NCBI GenBank assembly: GCA_963766935.1
Contig: CAVYBY010000003.1
Location: 1 to 64,000, forward strand
DNA from: CAVYBY01 sp963766935
GTDB taxonomy: Bacteria; Actinomycetota; UBA4738; HRBIN12
Length of the DNA stretch: 64,000 nt
Reading direction: 5' to 3'
How positions within the stretch are numbered: position 1 is the first letter of the stretch; each line of letters starts with the position of its first letter. This document shows positions 7,783 to 16,472 of this stretch, one piece after another. The notes beneath the pieces are model-generated. The model was not told the DNA's origin and ran no database searches. It saw only the letters and a list, made by a program, of their open reading frames with translations. The translations under genes were made by a program, and so were the position numbers.

Positions 7783-8886
7783 TCAGTGGCCGGCGCGTGC
7801 GATGCCGGCGAGCGTTTCGAGCCGGGCGAGCGCGTCGGGATCGAGCGCCTCTTCGGCCGTTACCGTGACATGCCCCAGCTTGCGTCCGGGCCGTGCTTCC
7901 TTGCCGTACAGGTGCAGATGTGCGTGCTCGATACCGAGGATCTCGGCCGGATCGGGCACCGCGCCGATCAGGTTCAGCATCGCGCTGTGGCCCAGAGCGC
8001 CCGTCGGCCCGAGCGGCAGTCCGCATACGGCTCGGACGTGGTTCTCGAACTGGCTCGTCTCGGCGCCCTCGATGGTCCAGTGGCCGCTGTTGTGCACGCG
8101 CGGCGCCATCTCGTTCGCGAGCAGCTCGGCTCCTCGCTGGAACAGCTCGATCGCCAGCACTCCGACATACCCGAGCTCGGCCATCACGGCCCGGGCGCTC
8201 GCCTCGGCAGCCGCCTGCAGTCCCGGCGAGAGATCCGGCGCCGGCGCGAGCGTCCGGCGGAGGATCCCGTCGCGATGCAGGTTCTCGACCAGCGGATAGA
8301 ACGCCGTCTCGCCGTCGCGTGCTCGCACGCCGACGATCGACAGCTCGCGACGGAACGCGACGAAACCCTCGAGGATCGAGGGCTGCTCCCCCACCAGCCG
8401 CCATGCGTCCTCGGCGAGCAGCGCGTCGCGGATCACCGCCTGTCCCTTGCCGTCGTAGCCGAGCCGCCGCGTCTTCAGCACGGCCGGGACCCCGACGCGC
8501 TCGAGCGCCGAGCGCAGCTCGCCGAGATCAGCCACCGCCGCCCACGGCGCGACCGGCAGCCCGACCCGTTCGAACAGCGTCTTCTCGGCCACCCGGTCCT
8601 GGGCGGCCTCGAGCGCGACCGGGGGCGGCAGCACGGGGACACGGCCTTCCAGAAACCGCGTCGAGGCGACCGGCACGTTCTCGAACTCGTAGGTCACGAC
8701 GTCGGAGGCGCCGGCCAGCTGCGCCAGCGCCTTCTCGTCGTCGTAGGCCCCGACGATGGCGTGGGTCACCTGCGACGCCGGCGAGTGCTCGGCCGGGTCG
8801 AGCGCGACGACCTCGACCCCGAGCGGGTGGGCGGAGAGTGCCAGCATCCGTCCGAGCTGACCGCCGCCGAGAACGCCGAGCCGCAT
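7783..8886 (-). CDS. purK: N5-carboxyaminoimidazole ribonucleotide synthase
   Basis: PurK converts aminoimidazole ribonucleotide, ATP and bicarbonate to N5-CAIR in purine synthesis. The 367 residues begin with the typical LGVLGGGQLGRML and continue as an ATP-grasp enzyme (TYEFENVP, VLKTRRLGYDGKGQ, EMAPRVHNSGHWTIEGAETSQFENHVRAV split across the centre). Its ATG shares one base with the stop of purE (TGATG), so the two subunits of the CAIR pathway are translationally coupled. It is the last gene of a minus-strand operon with the betaine/sarcosine genes upstream. Confidence 0.97.
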   Translation of the reverse strand: MRLGVLGGGQLGRMLALSAHPLGVEVVALDPAEHSPASQVTHAIVGAYDDEKALAQLAGASDVVTYEFENVPVASTRFLEGRVPVLPPPVALEAAQDRVAEKTLFERVGLPVAPWAAVADLGELRSALERVGVPAVLKTRRLGYDGKGQAVIRDALLAEDAWRLVGEQPSILEGFVAFRRELSIVGVRARDGETAFYPLVENLHRDGILRRTLAPAPDLSPGLQAAAEASARAVMAELGYVGVLAIELFQRGAELLANEMAPRVHNSGHWTIEGAETSQFENHVRAVCGLPLGPTGALGHSAMLNLIGAVPDPAEILGIEHAHLHLYGKEARPGRKLGHVTVTAEEALDPDALARLETLAGIARAGH

Positions 8887-9380
8887 CAGCCCCCGGCCGG
8901 ATCCGGATGGGCAATGACGCTTTCGGTCTGCACCGCACGGAACTTCAGCAGCGCCTCACGCAAGTCGTCGTCCGAAAGGGCCAGGATCGCCGCCGCCAGC
9001 AGCGCCGCGTTGACGGCCCCGGCGCGTCCGATCGCCAGCGTCCCGACGGGCACGCCCGCCGGCATCTGCGCGATCGAAAGGAGCGAGTCCATCCCCCTCA
9101 TCGCGCGTGACTCGATCGGCACGCCCAGCACCGGGAGGTGCGTCTTCGCCGCCGTCATGCCCGGCAGGTGGGCCGCTCCCCCGGCGCCGGCCACGATCAC
9201 TTTCAGCCCGCGATCCGCCGCGGTCGACGCGTACTCGAAGAGGAGGTCCGGGGTCCGGTGCGCCGAGACGACCCGCGTCTCGTACGCGACCCCGAGGTCG
9301 TCCAGCACCTCGGCGGCAGCCTTCATCGTCTCCCAATCGCTCCGGGAGCCCATGATCACGCCGACAACCGGCCCAGCCAC
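8886..9380 (-). CDS. purE: N5-CAIR mutase
   Basis: PurE moves the carboxylate of N5-CAIR to give CAIR. It is 164 residues, normal for class I PurE, with IMGSRSDWETM near the start, VVSAHRTPD, IAGAGGAAHLPGM-type loop and PVLGVPIES. It overlaps purK by one base and follows the sarcosine oxidase-like gene by 21 bases, so purine genes here share a transcript with methyl-amine genes. Confidence 0.97.
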   Translation of the reverse strand: MAGPVVGVIMGSRSDWETMKAAAEVLDDLGVAYETRVVSAHRTPDLLFEYASTAADRGLKVIVAGAGGAAHLPGMTAAKTHLPVLGVPIESRAMRGMDSLLSIAQMPAGVPVGTLAIGRAGAVNAALLAAAILALSDDDLREALLKFRAVQTESVIAHPDPAGG

Positions 9381-9401
9381 GCCCGCAGTCTAGCCCGGCG
9401 A

Positions 9402-10565
9402 CTAGATGGAAAAGGACTTCGGGGGGTTCTCCGCGGTCAGGATGTCGCGGGTCGCGGGCCAGGCGCCGACGTCGCTCTTGGCCCTGCCGTCGAAGACCAG
9501 CTCGACGAGGGACTTGCCGATCACGCTCGCGAACTTGAAGCCGTGCGCCGAGCCGAGCGCCAGCGCGGCCCGCTCGTGGCCGGGGATCCGGTCGAGAACG
9601 AAATCCCGATCCGGGGTCATCGTGTACAGACACGTCCGCCGGCGCAGATACGGGCCGAACCCACCCGGCAGATGCTCCTGCATGAAGCCGTCGAGCACCG
9701 CCGAGTATGCCGGGTCCGGTTCGAACGACCGCGTGTCCCCCGTCACCTCGCGTCCGCCGACGTCCCAGCCGATCTTCGCGCCGGCTTCACCGAACGCGGG
9801 GAACCCGTAGAAGGAAGGCTCGCCCATCCAGATCCAGATCGGAAAACGGCCCGTCGAGAACTGCTCCAGGTCGCGCGAGGCGTAGTAGTGGACCTGCTCC
9901 TGCGTAACGGTCAGGTTGATCGGGCGCCACAGCTGCTCGAGCAGCTCGTTCGTCCACGCGTCGGCGGTCACGATCAGCCGCTCGGCCGCATACGTCCCGT
10001 GCTCGGTCGCCAGCTCGTAGCGGTCGCCGGTCTGCCGCACGCCGGTCACGCGCGTCTCGTCGAGCAACCTCGCGCCACGTTCGCGCGCAACCCGCCGGTG
10101 CGCAGCATTCGCGAGCGCCGCGGCCGCGATCCCCGACGCGGCCTGATACATGACCCGCACGTCCGAATCGAGCCGCCACTGGGGCCAGCGCCGAACCGCT
10201 TCGGCCGCGTCCATCCACTCGTGCGCGATGCCGACCACCTCGAGCGAACGCGAATAGTCGTCCATCATCCCGGCCGCCTCCGGCGGATACAGGTCGATCC
10301 CGCCGGTGCGGAACACGAGCTGCTCGCCCGACGTCTGCTCGACGTCGGCCCACGCGGCGTAGGCGTCCTGCGCGAACCGGACGTATGCGGGCGTGTGATA
10401 GCTGAGCCGGATGATCCGCGAGTGGTCCTGCGACGCGCCTCGCTCGTGCCCAAGCTCGAATCGCTCCAGACCCAGGACGCTCGATCCCCGGCGCGCCGCC
10501 CAGTACGCGGCGGCCGAGCCGAAGCCCCCGAGACCGACGACGGCGACGTCGTACGTCTCGGGCAC
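9402..10565 (-). CDS. Monomeric sarcosine oxidase / N-methyl amino acid oxidase family
   Basis: A 387-residue flavoprotein of the MSOX/SolA family, which oxidatively demethylates sarcosine or related N-methyl amino acids to formaldehyde and peroxide. It opens with the FAD dinucleotide site VVGLGGFGSAAAYWA, and Cys312 in RRTCLYTMTPD matches the covalent FAD attachment Cys of the family. The active-site segments EQVHYY and GFKFASVIGK are present. It lies 4 bases after the betaine-homocysteine methyltransferase-like gene, which suggests stepwise demethylation of betaine towards glycine. Substrate choice between sarcosine, N-methyl-Trp or pipecolate is not decidable here. Confidence 0.88.
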   Translation of the reverse strand: MPETYDVAVVGLGGFGSAAAYWAARRGSSVLGLERFELGHERGASQDHSRIIRLSYHTPAYVRFAQDAYAAWADVEQTSGEQLVFRTGGIDLYPPEAAGMMDDYSRSLEVVGIAHEWMDAAEAVRRWPQWRLDSDVRVMYQAASGIAAAALANAAHRRVARERGARLLDETRVTGVRQTGDRYELATEHGTYAAERLIVTADAWTNELLEQLWRPINLTVTQEQVHYYASRDLEQFSTGRFPIWIWMGEPSFYGFPAFGEAGAKIGWDVGGREVTGDTRSFEPDPAYSAVLDGFMQEHLPGGFGPYLRRRTCLYTMTPDRDFVLDRIPGHERAALALGSAHGFKFASVIGKSLVELVFDGRAKSDVGAWPATRDILTAENPPKSFSI

Positions 10566-10569
10566 CGCG

Positions 10570-11580
10570 CTAGACCTCGGTCTCGGTGTGCTCGTAGTAC
10601 TCGTAGGCCGACATCGCCTTGCCGCCGGCGCTCTTCCACTCGCGCTCTTCCTCAGGCAGCTTGCCGAGCACCTTGGCCATCGCGCGAACGTGCTCGGCGA
10701 CCGAGCCGCAGCACGACCCGATGTACCGGATGCCGGCCTCGTTCGCCTGCCTCGCGAACTCTCCCATCTCCTGTCGCGAGAGCTGCAGCGGCGTCAGCGA
10801 ATACGGGAACGACTCGGTCGAGGTGAAGTCCGGGTGGTCGTCCGTCGTCCGGTACGCGACGGGCTGCGCGGCGATCGGCACCCGCTCCCCGACCGCCCGC
10901 CGCATCTCGATCGCGATCGGCAGCTGCTGCTCGGGCCCGTTCAGGCAGTTGACCCCGACCACGTCCGCGCCGGCCTCGGCCAGCCGAACCGCGCACTCGG
11001 CCGGCGTCTCGCCTTCGTAGGCGCGAGCCGGCAACTTCTCGAAGGACATCGTCGCGATCACCGGCATGCCCGTCGCCTTCGCCCGCTCGACGAACAACAG
11101 CGCCTCGCCGAGGTAGCTGAACGTCTCGCCGATCCAGAAGTCGACCCCGCCGGCGTCGGTCTGGTCCTGGATCTGACGGTCGAAGATCGCGCGAACGCGT
11201 TCGTGGCTCGCAGCGTCGCCGGGTTCGTACGCCCAGGTCAGACAGAGGTTTCCGGCCACGAGCGCATCGGCCTCAGCCGCCACGTACCGGGCGATGCCGA
11301 CGGCGTCACGGTTGATCTGGTCGACTTTGCCGCCGAGCCCGACCGTCGCAAGCTTGTCGTCGCTCGCATAGAAGGTCATGGTCTGGAGCACTTCGGCGCC
11401 GGCGCGCAGGAACTCGCGATGCAGCTGCACCAGCGCCTCGGGGTGCTCGATCACCACCTCGGGCGTGAACGGTCCGGCCTGCACGTAGCCCCGCTTCTCC
11501 AGCTCGAGCAGGTAGCCGCCGTCGCCCAGCACGGGGCCGGCGGCAAGGCGCTCCATGATTCCGGTGGGCACGGCGCTCAT
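10570..11580 (-). CDS. Homocysteine S-methyltransferase family, betaine-homocysteine type
   Basis: A TIM-barrel S-methyltransferase of about 336 residues. The start region GPVLGDGGYLLELEKRGY, the Cys in GVNCLNGPEQQ and the Cys pair in IGSCCGSVAEH (zinc ligands that bind homocysteine thiolate) support the family. Long blocks (TMTFYASDDKL, IGETFSYLGEALLF) are closest to betaine-homocysteine methyltransferases, which use glycine betaine and release dimethylglycine. ATG 11580 is annotated, but GGAGG lies almost on it; GTG 11571, ten bases after GGAGG, fits better. The sarcosine oxidase-like gene follows 4 bases later. Confidence 0.85.
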   Translation of the reverse strand: MSAVPTGIMERLAAGPVLGDGGYLLELEKRGYVQAGPFTPEVVIEHPEALVQLHREFLRAGAEVLQTMTFYASDDKLATVGLGGKVDQINRDAVGIARYVAAEADALVAGNLCLTWAYEPGDAASHERVRAIFDRQIQDQTDAGGVDFWIGETFSYLGEALLFVERAKATGMPVIATMSFEKLPARAYEGETPAECAVRLAEAGADVVGVNCLNGPEQQLPIAIEMRRAVGERVPIAAQPVAYRTTDDHPDFTSTESFPYSLTPLQLSRQEMGEFARQANEAGIRYIGSCCGSVAEHVRAMAKVLGKLPEEEREWKSAGGKAMSAYEYYEHTETEV

Positions 11581-11655
11581 CCCTCCAAGGTGTCGATCGG
11601 TCACGGAGTCTAGTGAGACCCCTGCTCAGAGGGGTCGAGCCGGGGTGACTTCAGG

Positions 11656-12843
11656 TCAAGCAAGCGCGCGGCGCCACGGCGCGGGCGCCCGCGCAATCTG
11701 CATGTCTCGCGCACCCAGCCACCGTCCGAGCTCTGCCACGGCCCGCGCGACCGCCGGCCCCGCGTTCGCCGGGGCGTCGTCCTCCGCGTACACCTCGTGC
11801 ACGTGAAAGATGCCCTCGGTGCGATCCATGCGGGAGTCCATCCGGCCGATCAGCCGGTCGCCGTGAAGGATCGGCATGACGAAGTAGCCGAACTCGCGCT
11901 TGGCCTTGGGCACGTAGATCTCCAAGCGGAACCGGAACCCGAAGAGCCGCTCCGTGTGCGCCCGGTCCGAGACGAGGTCGTCGAACGGCGAGAGCAGAAC
12001 AGTCCTCGGACGGAACGGCCGGTCCAACAGATCGGCGTGGGTGTACCACTCGCCGGCGACGCCGTCGATCGTCGCCGGGACCGCGACTCCCTCCGCGATC
12101 AATTCCTTGAGTGCGCGCTCCCATCCCGGAGGCCGCCCGTCGAAGGCGAACCCGAACTGTTTGATCGTCGCGACCCCGGACGCGCGCAGCTGGCGCTCGA
12201 GGATCGACCGCGCCACCTCGCGCCGCGGCATGCGCGGCATCTCCACCGGAAGGCTTCGCTCGGCCAGGTCCCAGATGCGCTGCTGCCCGTCGCGGCCGAC
12301 GATCATGACCTCCCCCTTGAACCACAGCAGGTCGAGCATCATCGCGGTGTGGCTCGGTCGCGCGTCGTTCCATCCGCCGGTCCCCCACGGAACGACCGTC
12401 CGGTCCTCGATGTCGCGCGCCCGCAGCGGTCCGCGGATGCGGAACTGACGGAGCACGTATCGGCGGAACGAGGCGTTCGCATCGAGCCAGTCCCGGATGT
12501 ACGTCCGCCGGCTTTGTTCCTCGCGTGGCCCATCGGGGTACCGGCGCATCGACTCGCGGTGCACCGGATAGTCCGCGGTCGGCACGATATGCACCCAGTA
12601 CTCGAATAGTCGCCGCTCCTGCCAGAGCAGCCGCTCCAGATCGGCGACGTGAAACCGGGAGCCGAGCCGGCTGAAGAACACCAGATGGTCGGTGCGCGCC
12701 ACCGCCGAAGTCGGGTCCAGCTGCACCATCCACAGATCGCGGACCACGTCCTCGATCGAGGCCGGCCGCGGCGCCGACAGCAGCTGGCCCATCACCGACA
12801 GACGCCGCGCCTCGCGAAGCGACAACCGCTTCGCGACCGTCAC
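11656..12843 (-). CDS. Winged-helix protein, YcaQ/DUF1006 DNA glycosylase-like family
   Basis: A 395-residue member of the HTH_42 / YcaQ / AlkZ-related family. Typical segments are SLREARRLSV, DLWMVQLDPTSAVARTDHLVF at the N-terminus (split, with the interstrand-crosslink glycosylase fold), LLSPFDDLVSDRAHTERLFGF and VMPILHGDRLIGRMD. E. coli YcaQ and Streptomyces AlkZ unhook DNA crosslinks; this actinobacterial branch is uncharacterised. GTG 12843 forms a GTGA overlap with the M20 peptidase stop, fixing the start. It ends the five-gene aminotransferase operon, where a DNA repair role seems out of place. Confidence 0.82.
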   Translation of the reverse strand: MTVAKRLSLREARRLSVMGQLLSAPRPASIEDVVRDLWMVQLDPTSAVARTDHLVFFSRLGSRFHVADLERLLWQERRLFEYWVHIVPTADYPVHRESMRRYPDGPREEQSRRTYIRDWLDANASFRRYVLRQFRIRGPLRARDIEDRTVVPWGTGGWNDARPSHTAMMLDLLWFKGEVMIVGRDGQQRIWDLAERSLPVEMPRMPRREVARSILERQLRASGVATIKQFGFAFDGRPPGWERALKELIAEGVAVPATIDGVAGEWYTHADLLDRPFRPRTVLLSPFDDLVSDRAHTERLFGFRFRLEIYVPKAKREFGYFVMPILHGDRLIGRMDSRMDRTEGIFHVHEVYAEDDAPANAGPAVARAVAELGRWLGARDMQIARAPAPWRRALA

Positions 12844-14174
12844 GAGCCGGAGCGACCGAGGGTTTCGAGCAGCAACGTCTCGGCGAGGATTACTCGTTCC
12901 AGCTCTTCGAGATCCACGCTCTCGTTCGGCGCGTGGATGTTGGCGCGCGGTTCCTCGGTTCCGAACATGACGATCTCGGCGGATGGGTAGGTCTGGGCCA
13001 GCGTCCGGATGAGCGGGATCGAACCACCGCTCCCCATCTCGACGACCTCGCGCCCGTAGGCGGTTCGCATCGCCTCGCGCATCGCCGCGTAAACCGGTCC
13101 ACCGGAGGGCACGCGGAGCCCTGGTCCGGTCTCGGCCGGCGAGACGGTGCACCGCACATGCCACGGGACGACGCGCTCCAGATGCGCGGCCAAGGCAGCC
13201 TGCGCTTCCACGGGATCCACCTCCGGCGGGACGCGCAGGCTGACCTTGGCCCGCGCATGGTCCACCAGCACGTTGCGCGCGCCCTGCACGGGCGGCGCGT
13301 CGATGCCGATCACGTTGACCGACGGGCGGGACCACAGACGGCTGCCGATCGAGCCGGTCCCGATCAGGTCGACGCCCTCGACCAGGTTGGAGAGCGGGCG
13401 GAACTCTTCGTCCGAGAGGTCGGCGCCGGTCCAGTCCCCGCCGGGCACCCCCTCGACGGTCACGTTGCCCGCGTCGTCGTGCAGCGTCGCGAGCATCCTG
13501 ACAAGCGCGATCAGGGCATCGGGCGCCGGCCCGCCGAACTGACCGGAATGCATCTCGCCCTCCAGCGTCCTGATCTCCACCACCACCGCGGCCAGCCCAC
13601 GAAGCGCCGTGGTGAGGGTCGGATCCCCGAGACGGACGTTCCCCATGTCGGCGACGAGGATCGCATCGGCCGCGAACAGCTCCGGATGGCTCGGGACGAA
13701 CCGCTCGAGCGAGGTCCCGCCCATCTCCTCCTCGCCCTCGACCACGACCCGCAACCCGACCGGCGGACGGCCGTCGAAGGCCCATGCCGCCGCCGCGTGC
13801 GCGACCACGCCGGACTTGTCGTCGGCGCTGCCGCGCCCGTAGAGGCGGCCGTCGCGTTCGACGGGTTCGAACGGCGAGGTGGACCATGCCGACTCGTCGC
13901 CGGCGGGCTGCACGTCGTAGTGCGCATACAAAAGGACCGTCGGCGCGCCCTCGGGCGCCGGGATGCTGCCGATCACCGCGGGTGGACAGCCCTCGGCGAC
14001 CGTTTCCAGCCGCGCGTCGGCGAACCCCGCCCCGGCGAGGACTTCGCGCGTCGCCTCGGCCGCCTCGAACAGCGGCTCCGGCGGGAACCCCTCGAACGCG
14101 ATGGACGGGATCCGCACGAGCCGCTCGAGCTCGGCGCGAACGGCCGGCATCTGGTCCCGGATCCGCTCGCGCAT
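12840..14174 (-). CDS. M20 family metallopeptidase (dipeptidase-like)
   Basis: A 444-residue M20 enzyme with a two-zinc catalytic domain and a lid domain. YAHYDVQP carries the first His and Asp, GRGSADDKSG the bridging Asp, VEGEEEMGG the Glu pair and NIHAPNESVD the C-terminal His. These fit the carnosinase / CNDP-like dipeptidase branch, which cleaves dipeptides or N-acyl amino acids. It starts 7 bases after aminotransferase B and is coupled to the YcaQ-like gene. In this operon it could free an amino acid or beta-amino acid for the aminotransferases; that is inference. Confidence 0.9.
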   Translation of the reverse strand: MRERIRDQMPAVRAELERLVRIPSIAFEGFPPEPLFEAAEATREVLAGAGFADARLETVAEGCPPAVIGSIPAPEGAPTVLLYAHYDVQPAGDESAWSTSPFEPVERDGRLYGRGSADDKSGVVAHAAAAWAFDGRPPVGLRVVVEGEEEMGGTSLERFVPSHPELFAADAILVADMGNVRLGDPTLTTALRGLAAVVVEIRTLEGEMHSGQFGGPAPDALIALVRMLATLHDDAGNVTVEGVPGGDWTGADLSDEEFRPLSNLVEGVDLIGTGSIGSRLWSRPSVNVIGIDAPPVQGARNVLVDHARAKVSLRVPPEVDPVEAQAALAAHLERVVPWHVRCTVSPAETGPGLRVPSGGPVYAAMREAMRTAYGREVVEMGSGGSIPLIRTLAQTYPSAEIVMFGTEEPRANIHAPNESVDLEELERVILAETLLLETLGRSGS

Positions 14175-14181
14175 CGCGTTG

Positions 14182-15558
14182 CTAGCCGCGGGTGATCGCG
14201 GCCGCGAGCTCCTCGAAGTTCGTCACGTAGCGCTCGGCGTCCTCGTCGCTCATCACAATCGAGGTCGTCCAGCTCTCCCATTTCGATCCGGGGCTCTTGA
14301 AGACGCCGCGGTTCAGCTGCCAGAGCCACGCGAGCTGAGGAACGCGATCGTCGATCGTCCACAGGTCGCGGTACTCATGGATCGGCTCGCGCCGCCAATC
14401 GATCGCGCCCTTGGCGCCGAGCATCTTCATCGACGCCGGCAGCCGGTACTCCTCGATCACGTTTCGGCACCGGCCGAGGATCTCGTTCAGCTCGCCGAGC
14501 CGCACGTACGCCTCGGGGGTCAGGACCTGCTCGAGGTTCGCCTTGGCGGCGGCCATCGTCAGCGGGTTCCCGTTGAACGTGCCGACCTGCTCGAGCGATC
14601 CGTCGATCACCATCGCCAGCGAGTCTTCGGTGCCGCCGATCGCGCCGCACGGGAGCCCCGCCCCGAGCGACTTCGCCAGACACACCAGATCGGGAACGAC
14701 CCCGAACGCCTCGACGGCGCCGCCGCGTGCGACCGTGAACCCGGTCTTCACCTCGTCGAAGGCGAGCAGCGCCCCGTAGCGATGCGTGATGTCCTTCAGC
14801 CGCTGGAGGTAGCCGTCGTCGGGGAGCACGACGCCGCAGTTGGTCATGACCGGCTCGACGATCATGCCGGCGATCCGGTCGCCCTGCTCTGCGAAGACCG
14901 CCTCGGCCGCGTCGGCATCGTTGAACGGGACGCAGACCACGAGGTCGACGAACGCCTGCGGCAGGCCTTTCGTCTGCGGAAGCGACACGGGATGCTCCCG
15001 GGGACCGGCGAGCTCAGGCGGCGGGAAGACGCTGACCATCAGCGAATCGTGATGGCCGTGATAGGTGCCTTCGATCTTCACGATCAGGTCGCGCCCGGTC
15101 AGCGCGCGCATGATGCGAACCGCGTCCAGCGTGGACTCGGTCCCCGAGTTGCCGAAGCGCCAATACGGAAGTTGGTAGCGCTCCGCAAGCTGGTCGGCGA
15201 CGTCCAAAGCGTCCTCGGTCGGTTGCGCGAAGTGCGTTCCCAGCTCGACGCGGCGCTGCACGGCCTCGACGATCGTCGGATGGGCGTGGCCCATCACCAT
15301 GACGCCGTAGCCGTTGTGATAGTCGACGTAGTCGTTGCCGTCGATGTCCCAGACGTGCGAGCCCTGCCCGCGCTTCACATAGATCGGGTGCGGCGGCCAG
15401 GACTGCCAGCTGGACGAGACGCCGCCGGGCAGCCGCCGCATCGCCTCCCCGCGGTAAGCGATGCTGCGCCCGTGCTTGGCGTCGAGCGAGGCCGTCTCGC
15501 GCTTGGTCAGCTCCTGCACCAGCCCGAGGTCGATCTCCACCGTCTCGGCAACGCTCAC
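14182..15558 (-). CDS. Class III aminotransferase B (GSAM-like)
   Basis: A 458-residue PLP enzyme of the fold I class III group, closest in motifs to glutamate-1-semialdehyde aminomutases: FGNSGTESTLDAVR, GTYHGHHDSL, LLAFDEVKTGF (PLP Asp), CLAKSLGAGLPCGAIGG (Schiff-base Lys) and VGTFNGNPLTMAAA. GTG 15558 has GGAGG seven bases upstream. No heme genes are nearby, so a catabolic omega- or beta-transaminase role is likelier than heme synthesis. It is a clear paralogue of aminotransferase A two genes upstream, sharing even the odd N-terminal block SSWQSWPPHPIYVKRG. Confidence 0.9.
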   Translation of the reverse strand: MSVAETVEIDLGLVQELTKRETASLDAKHGRSIAYRGEAMRRLPGGVSSSWQSWPPHPIYVKRGQGSHVWDIDGNDYVDYHNGYGVMVMGHAHPTIVEAVQRRVELGTHFAQPTEDALDVADQLAERYQLPYWRFGNSGTESTLDAVRIMRALTGRDLIVKIEGTYHGHHDSLMVSVFPPPELAGPREHPVSLPQTKGLPQAFVDLVVCVPFNDADAAEAVFAEQGDRIAGMIVEPVMTNCGVVLPDDGYLQRLKDITHRYGALLAFDEVKTGFTVARGGAVEAFGVVPDLVCLAKSLGAGLPCGAIGGTEDSLAMVIDGSLEQVGTFNGNPLTMAAAKANLEQVLTPEAYVRLGELNEILGRCRNVIEEYRLPASMKMLGAKGAIDWRREPIHEYRDLWTIDDRVPQLAWLWQLNRGVFKSPGSKWESWTTSIVMSDEDAERYVTNFEELAAAITRG

Positions 15559-15587
15559 CAGAGTCCTCCCATGGCCCCGAGGATATG

Positions 15588-16472
15588 TCAGACGTGGGCC
15601 GCGAGCCCGTCCAGGATCCGGTCCATCATGCCCACTCCGATCGAGAGATGACCCTCGCCGGGGAACAGACGAGCCTCCGCGCCCGCGATGTTGGCGGCCA
15701 GCCACCGGCCGTGCGCGATCGGCACCATCAGATCCTGGTCTCCCTGCCAGATCTGGACCGGCACGCTGATGGCGCCCAGGTCGAAGCCCCAATCCGCGAG
15801 GAAGGCCATGTCGTCGTCGTGCCAGCCCCAGATGCCGTTCGAAAGCGCCGCGCGGGCCTGCGCCGCGAGCTCCTCCGCGAACGCGCCGGTCAGCGATGCG
15901 CGATCGACCTCCGGGATCAGCCCGCCGAGCGCGTCGGCGACCTGGTCCGCGCCGACATCCTTTAGCGCCGGAGCTTCGCCCTCGAGGTACGCCCGCAACG
16001 CGGACGATCCCGAAAGGGTGGCCCCGAACTCCTCGACATTCTCGTGCCCCATCCCCGCGAGCCAGTCGAGGCCGTCCGCTCCCCACGGGGCGACCCCGCC
16101 GATCGTTGCGCAGCCCTGCACGCGATCGGCAAGCAGGGCCGCACACGCCAGCGCATGCGGCCCGCCGCCGGACCACCCAAGCGTCACGAAGTCGTCTCCT
16201 CCGACGGTGGCGAGGACGGCCGCCGTGTCCTCCACGACGTCCGCGACGGTGCGGCCCGCCCGGCGCGAAGAACCTCCATATCCCGGTCGCGACCACGTGA
16301 TGACGCGCAGGCCGCGTTCGGCCGCGAGCTCGGACATCACGGGCGTCTCGACCGCACCGGTCGGCGTCCCGCTGTGGAAGACCAACGGAAAGCCATCGCT
16401 CGCGCCGCTCGTCAGCCCCTCGAGACGACGGCCGTCGGCCAGCTCGAGGACGAACGGATCGGCGGGGCTCAC
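15588..16472 (-). CDS. Alpha/beta hydrolase
   Basis: A 294-residue hydrolase. It shows LVFHSGTPTGA (oxyanion region), RPGYGGSS, the nucleophile elbow LGWSGGGPHAL (Ser), Asp in WQGDQDLMVP and His in GEGHLSIG. GTG 16472 makes a GTGA overlap with aminotransferase A, which sets the start. The sandwich between two paralogous aminotransferases suggests it hydrolyses an ester or amide in the same pathway. The actual substrate is unknown. Confidence 0.9.
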   Translation of the reverse strand: MSPADPFVLELADGRRLEGLTSGASDGFPLVFHSGTPTGAVETPVMSELAAERGLRVITWSRPGYGGSSRRAGRTVADVVEDTAAVLATVGGDDFVTLGWSGGGPHALACAALLADRVQGCATIGGVAPWGADGLDWLAGMGHENVEEFGATLSGSSALRAYLEGEAPALKDVGADQVADALGGLIPEVDRASLTGAFAEELAAQARAALSNGIWGWHDDDMAFLADWGFDLGAISVPVQIWQGDQDLMVPIAHGRWLAANIAGAEARLFPGEGHLSIGVGMMDRILDGLAAHV

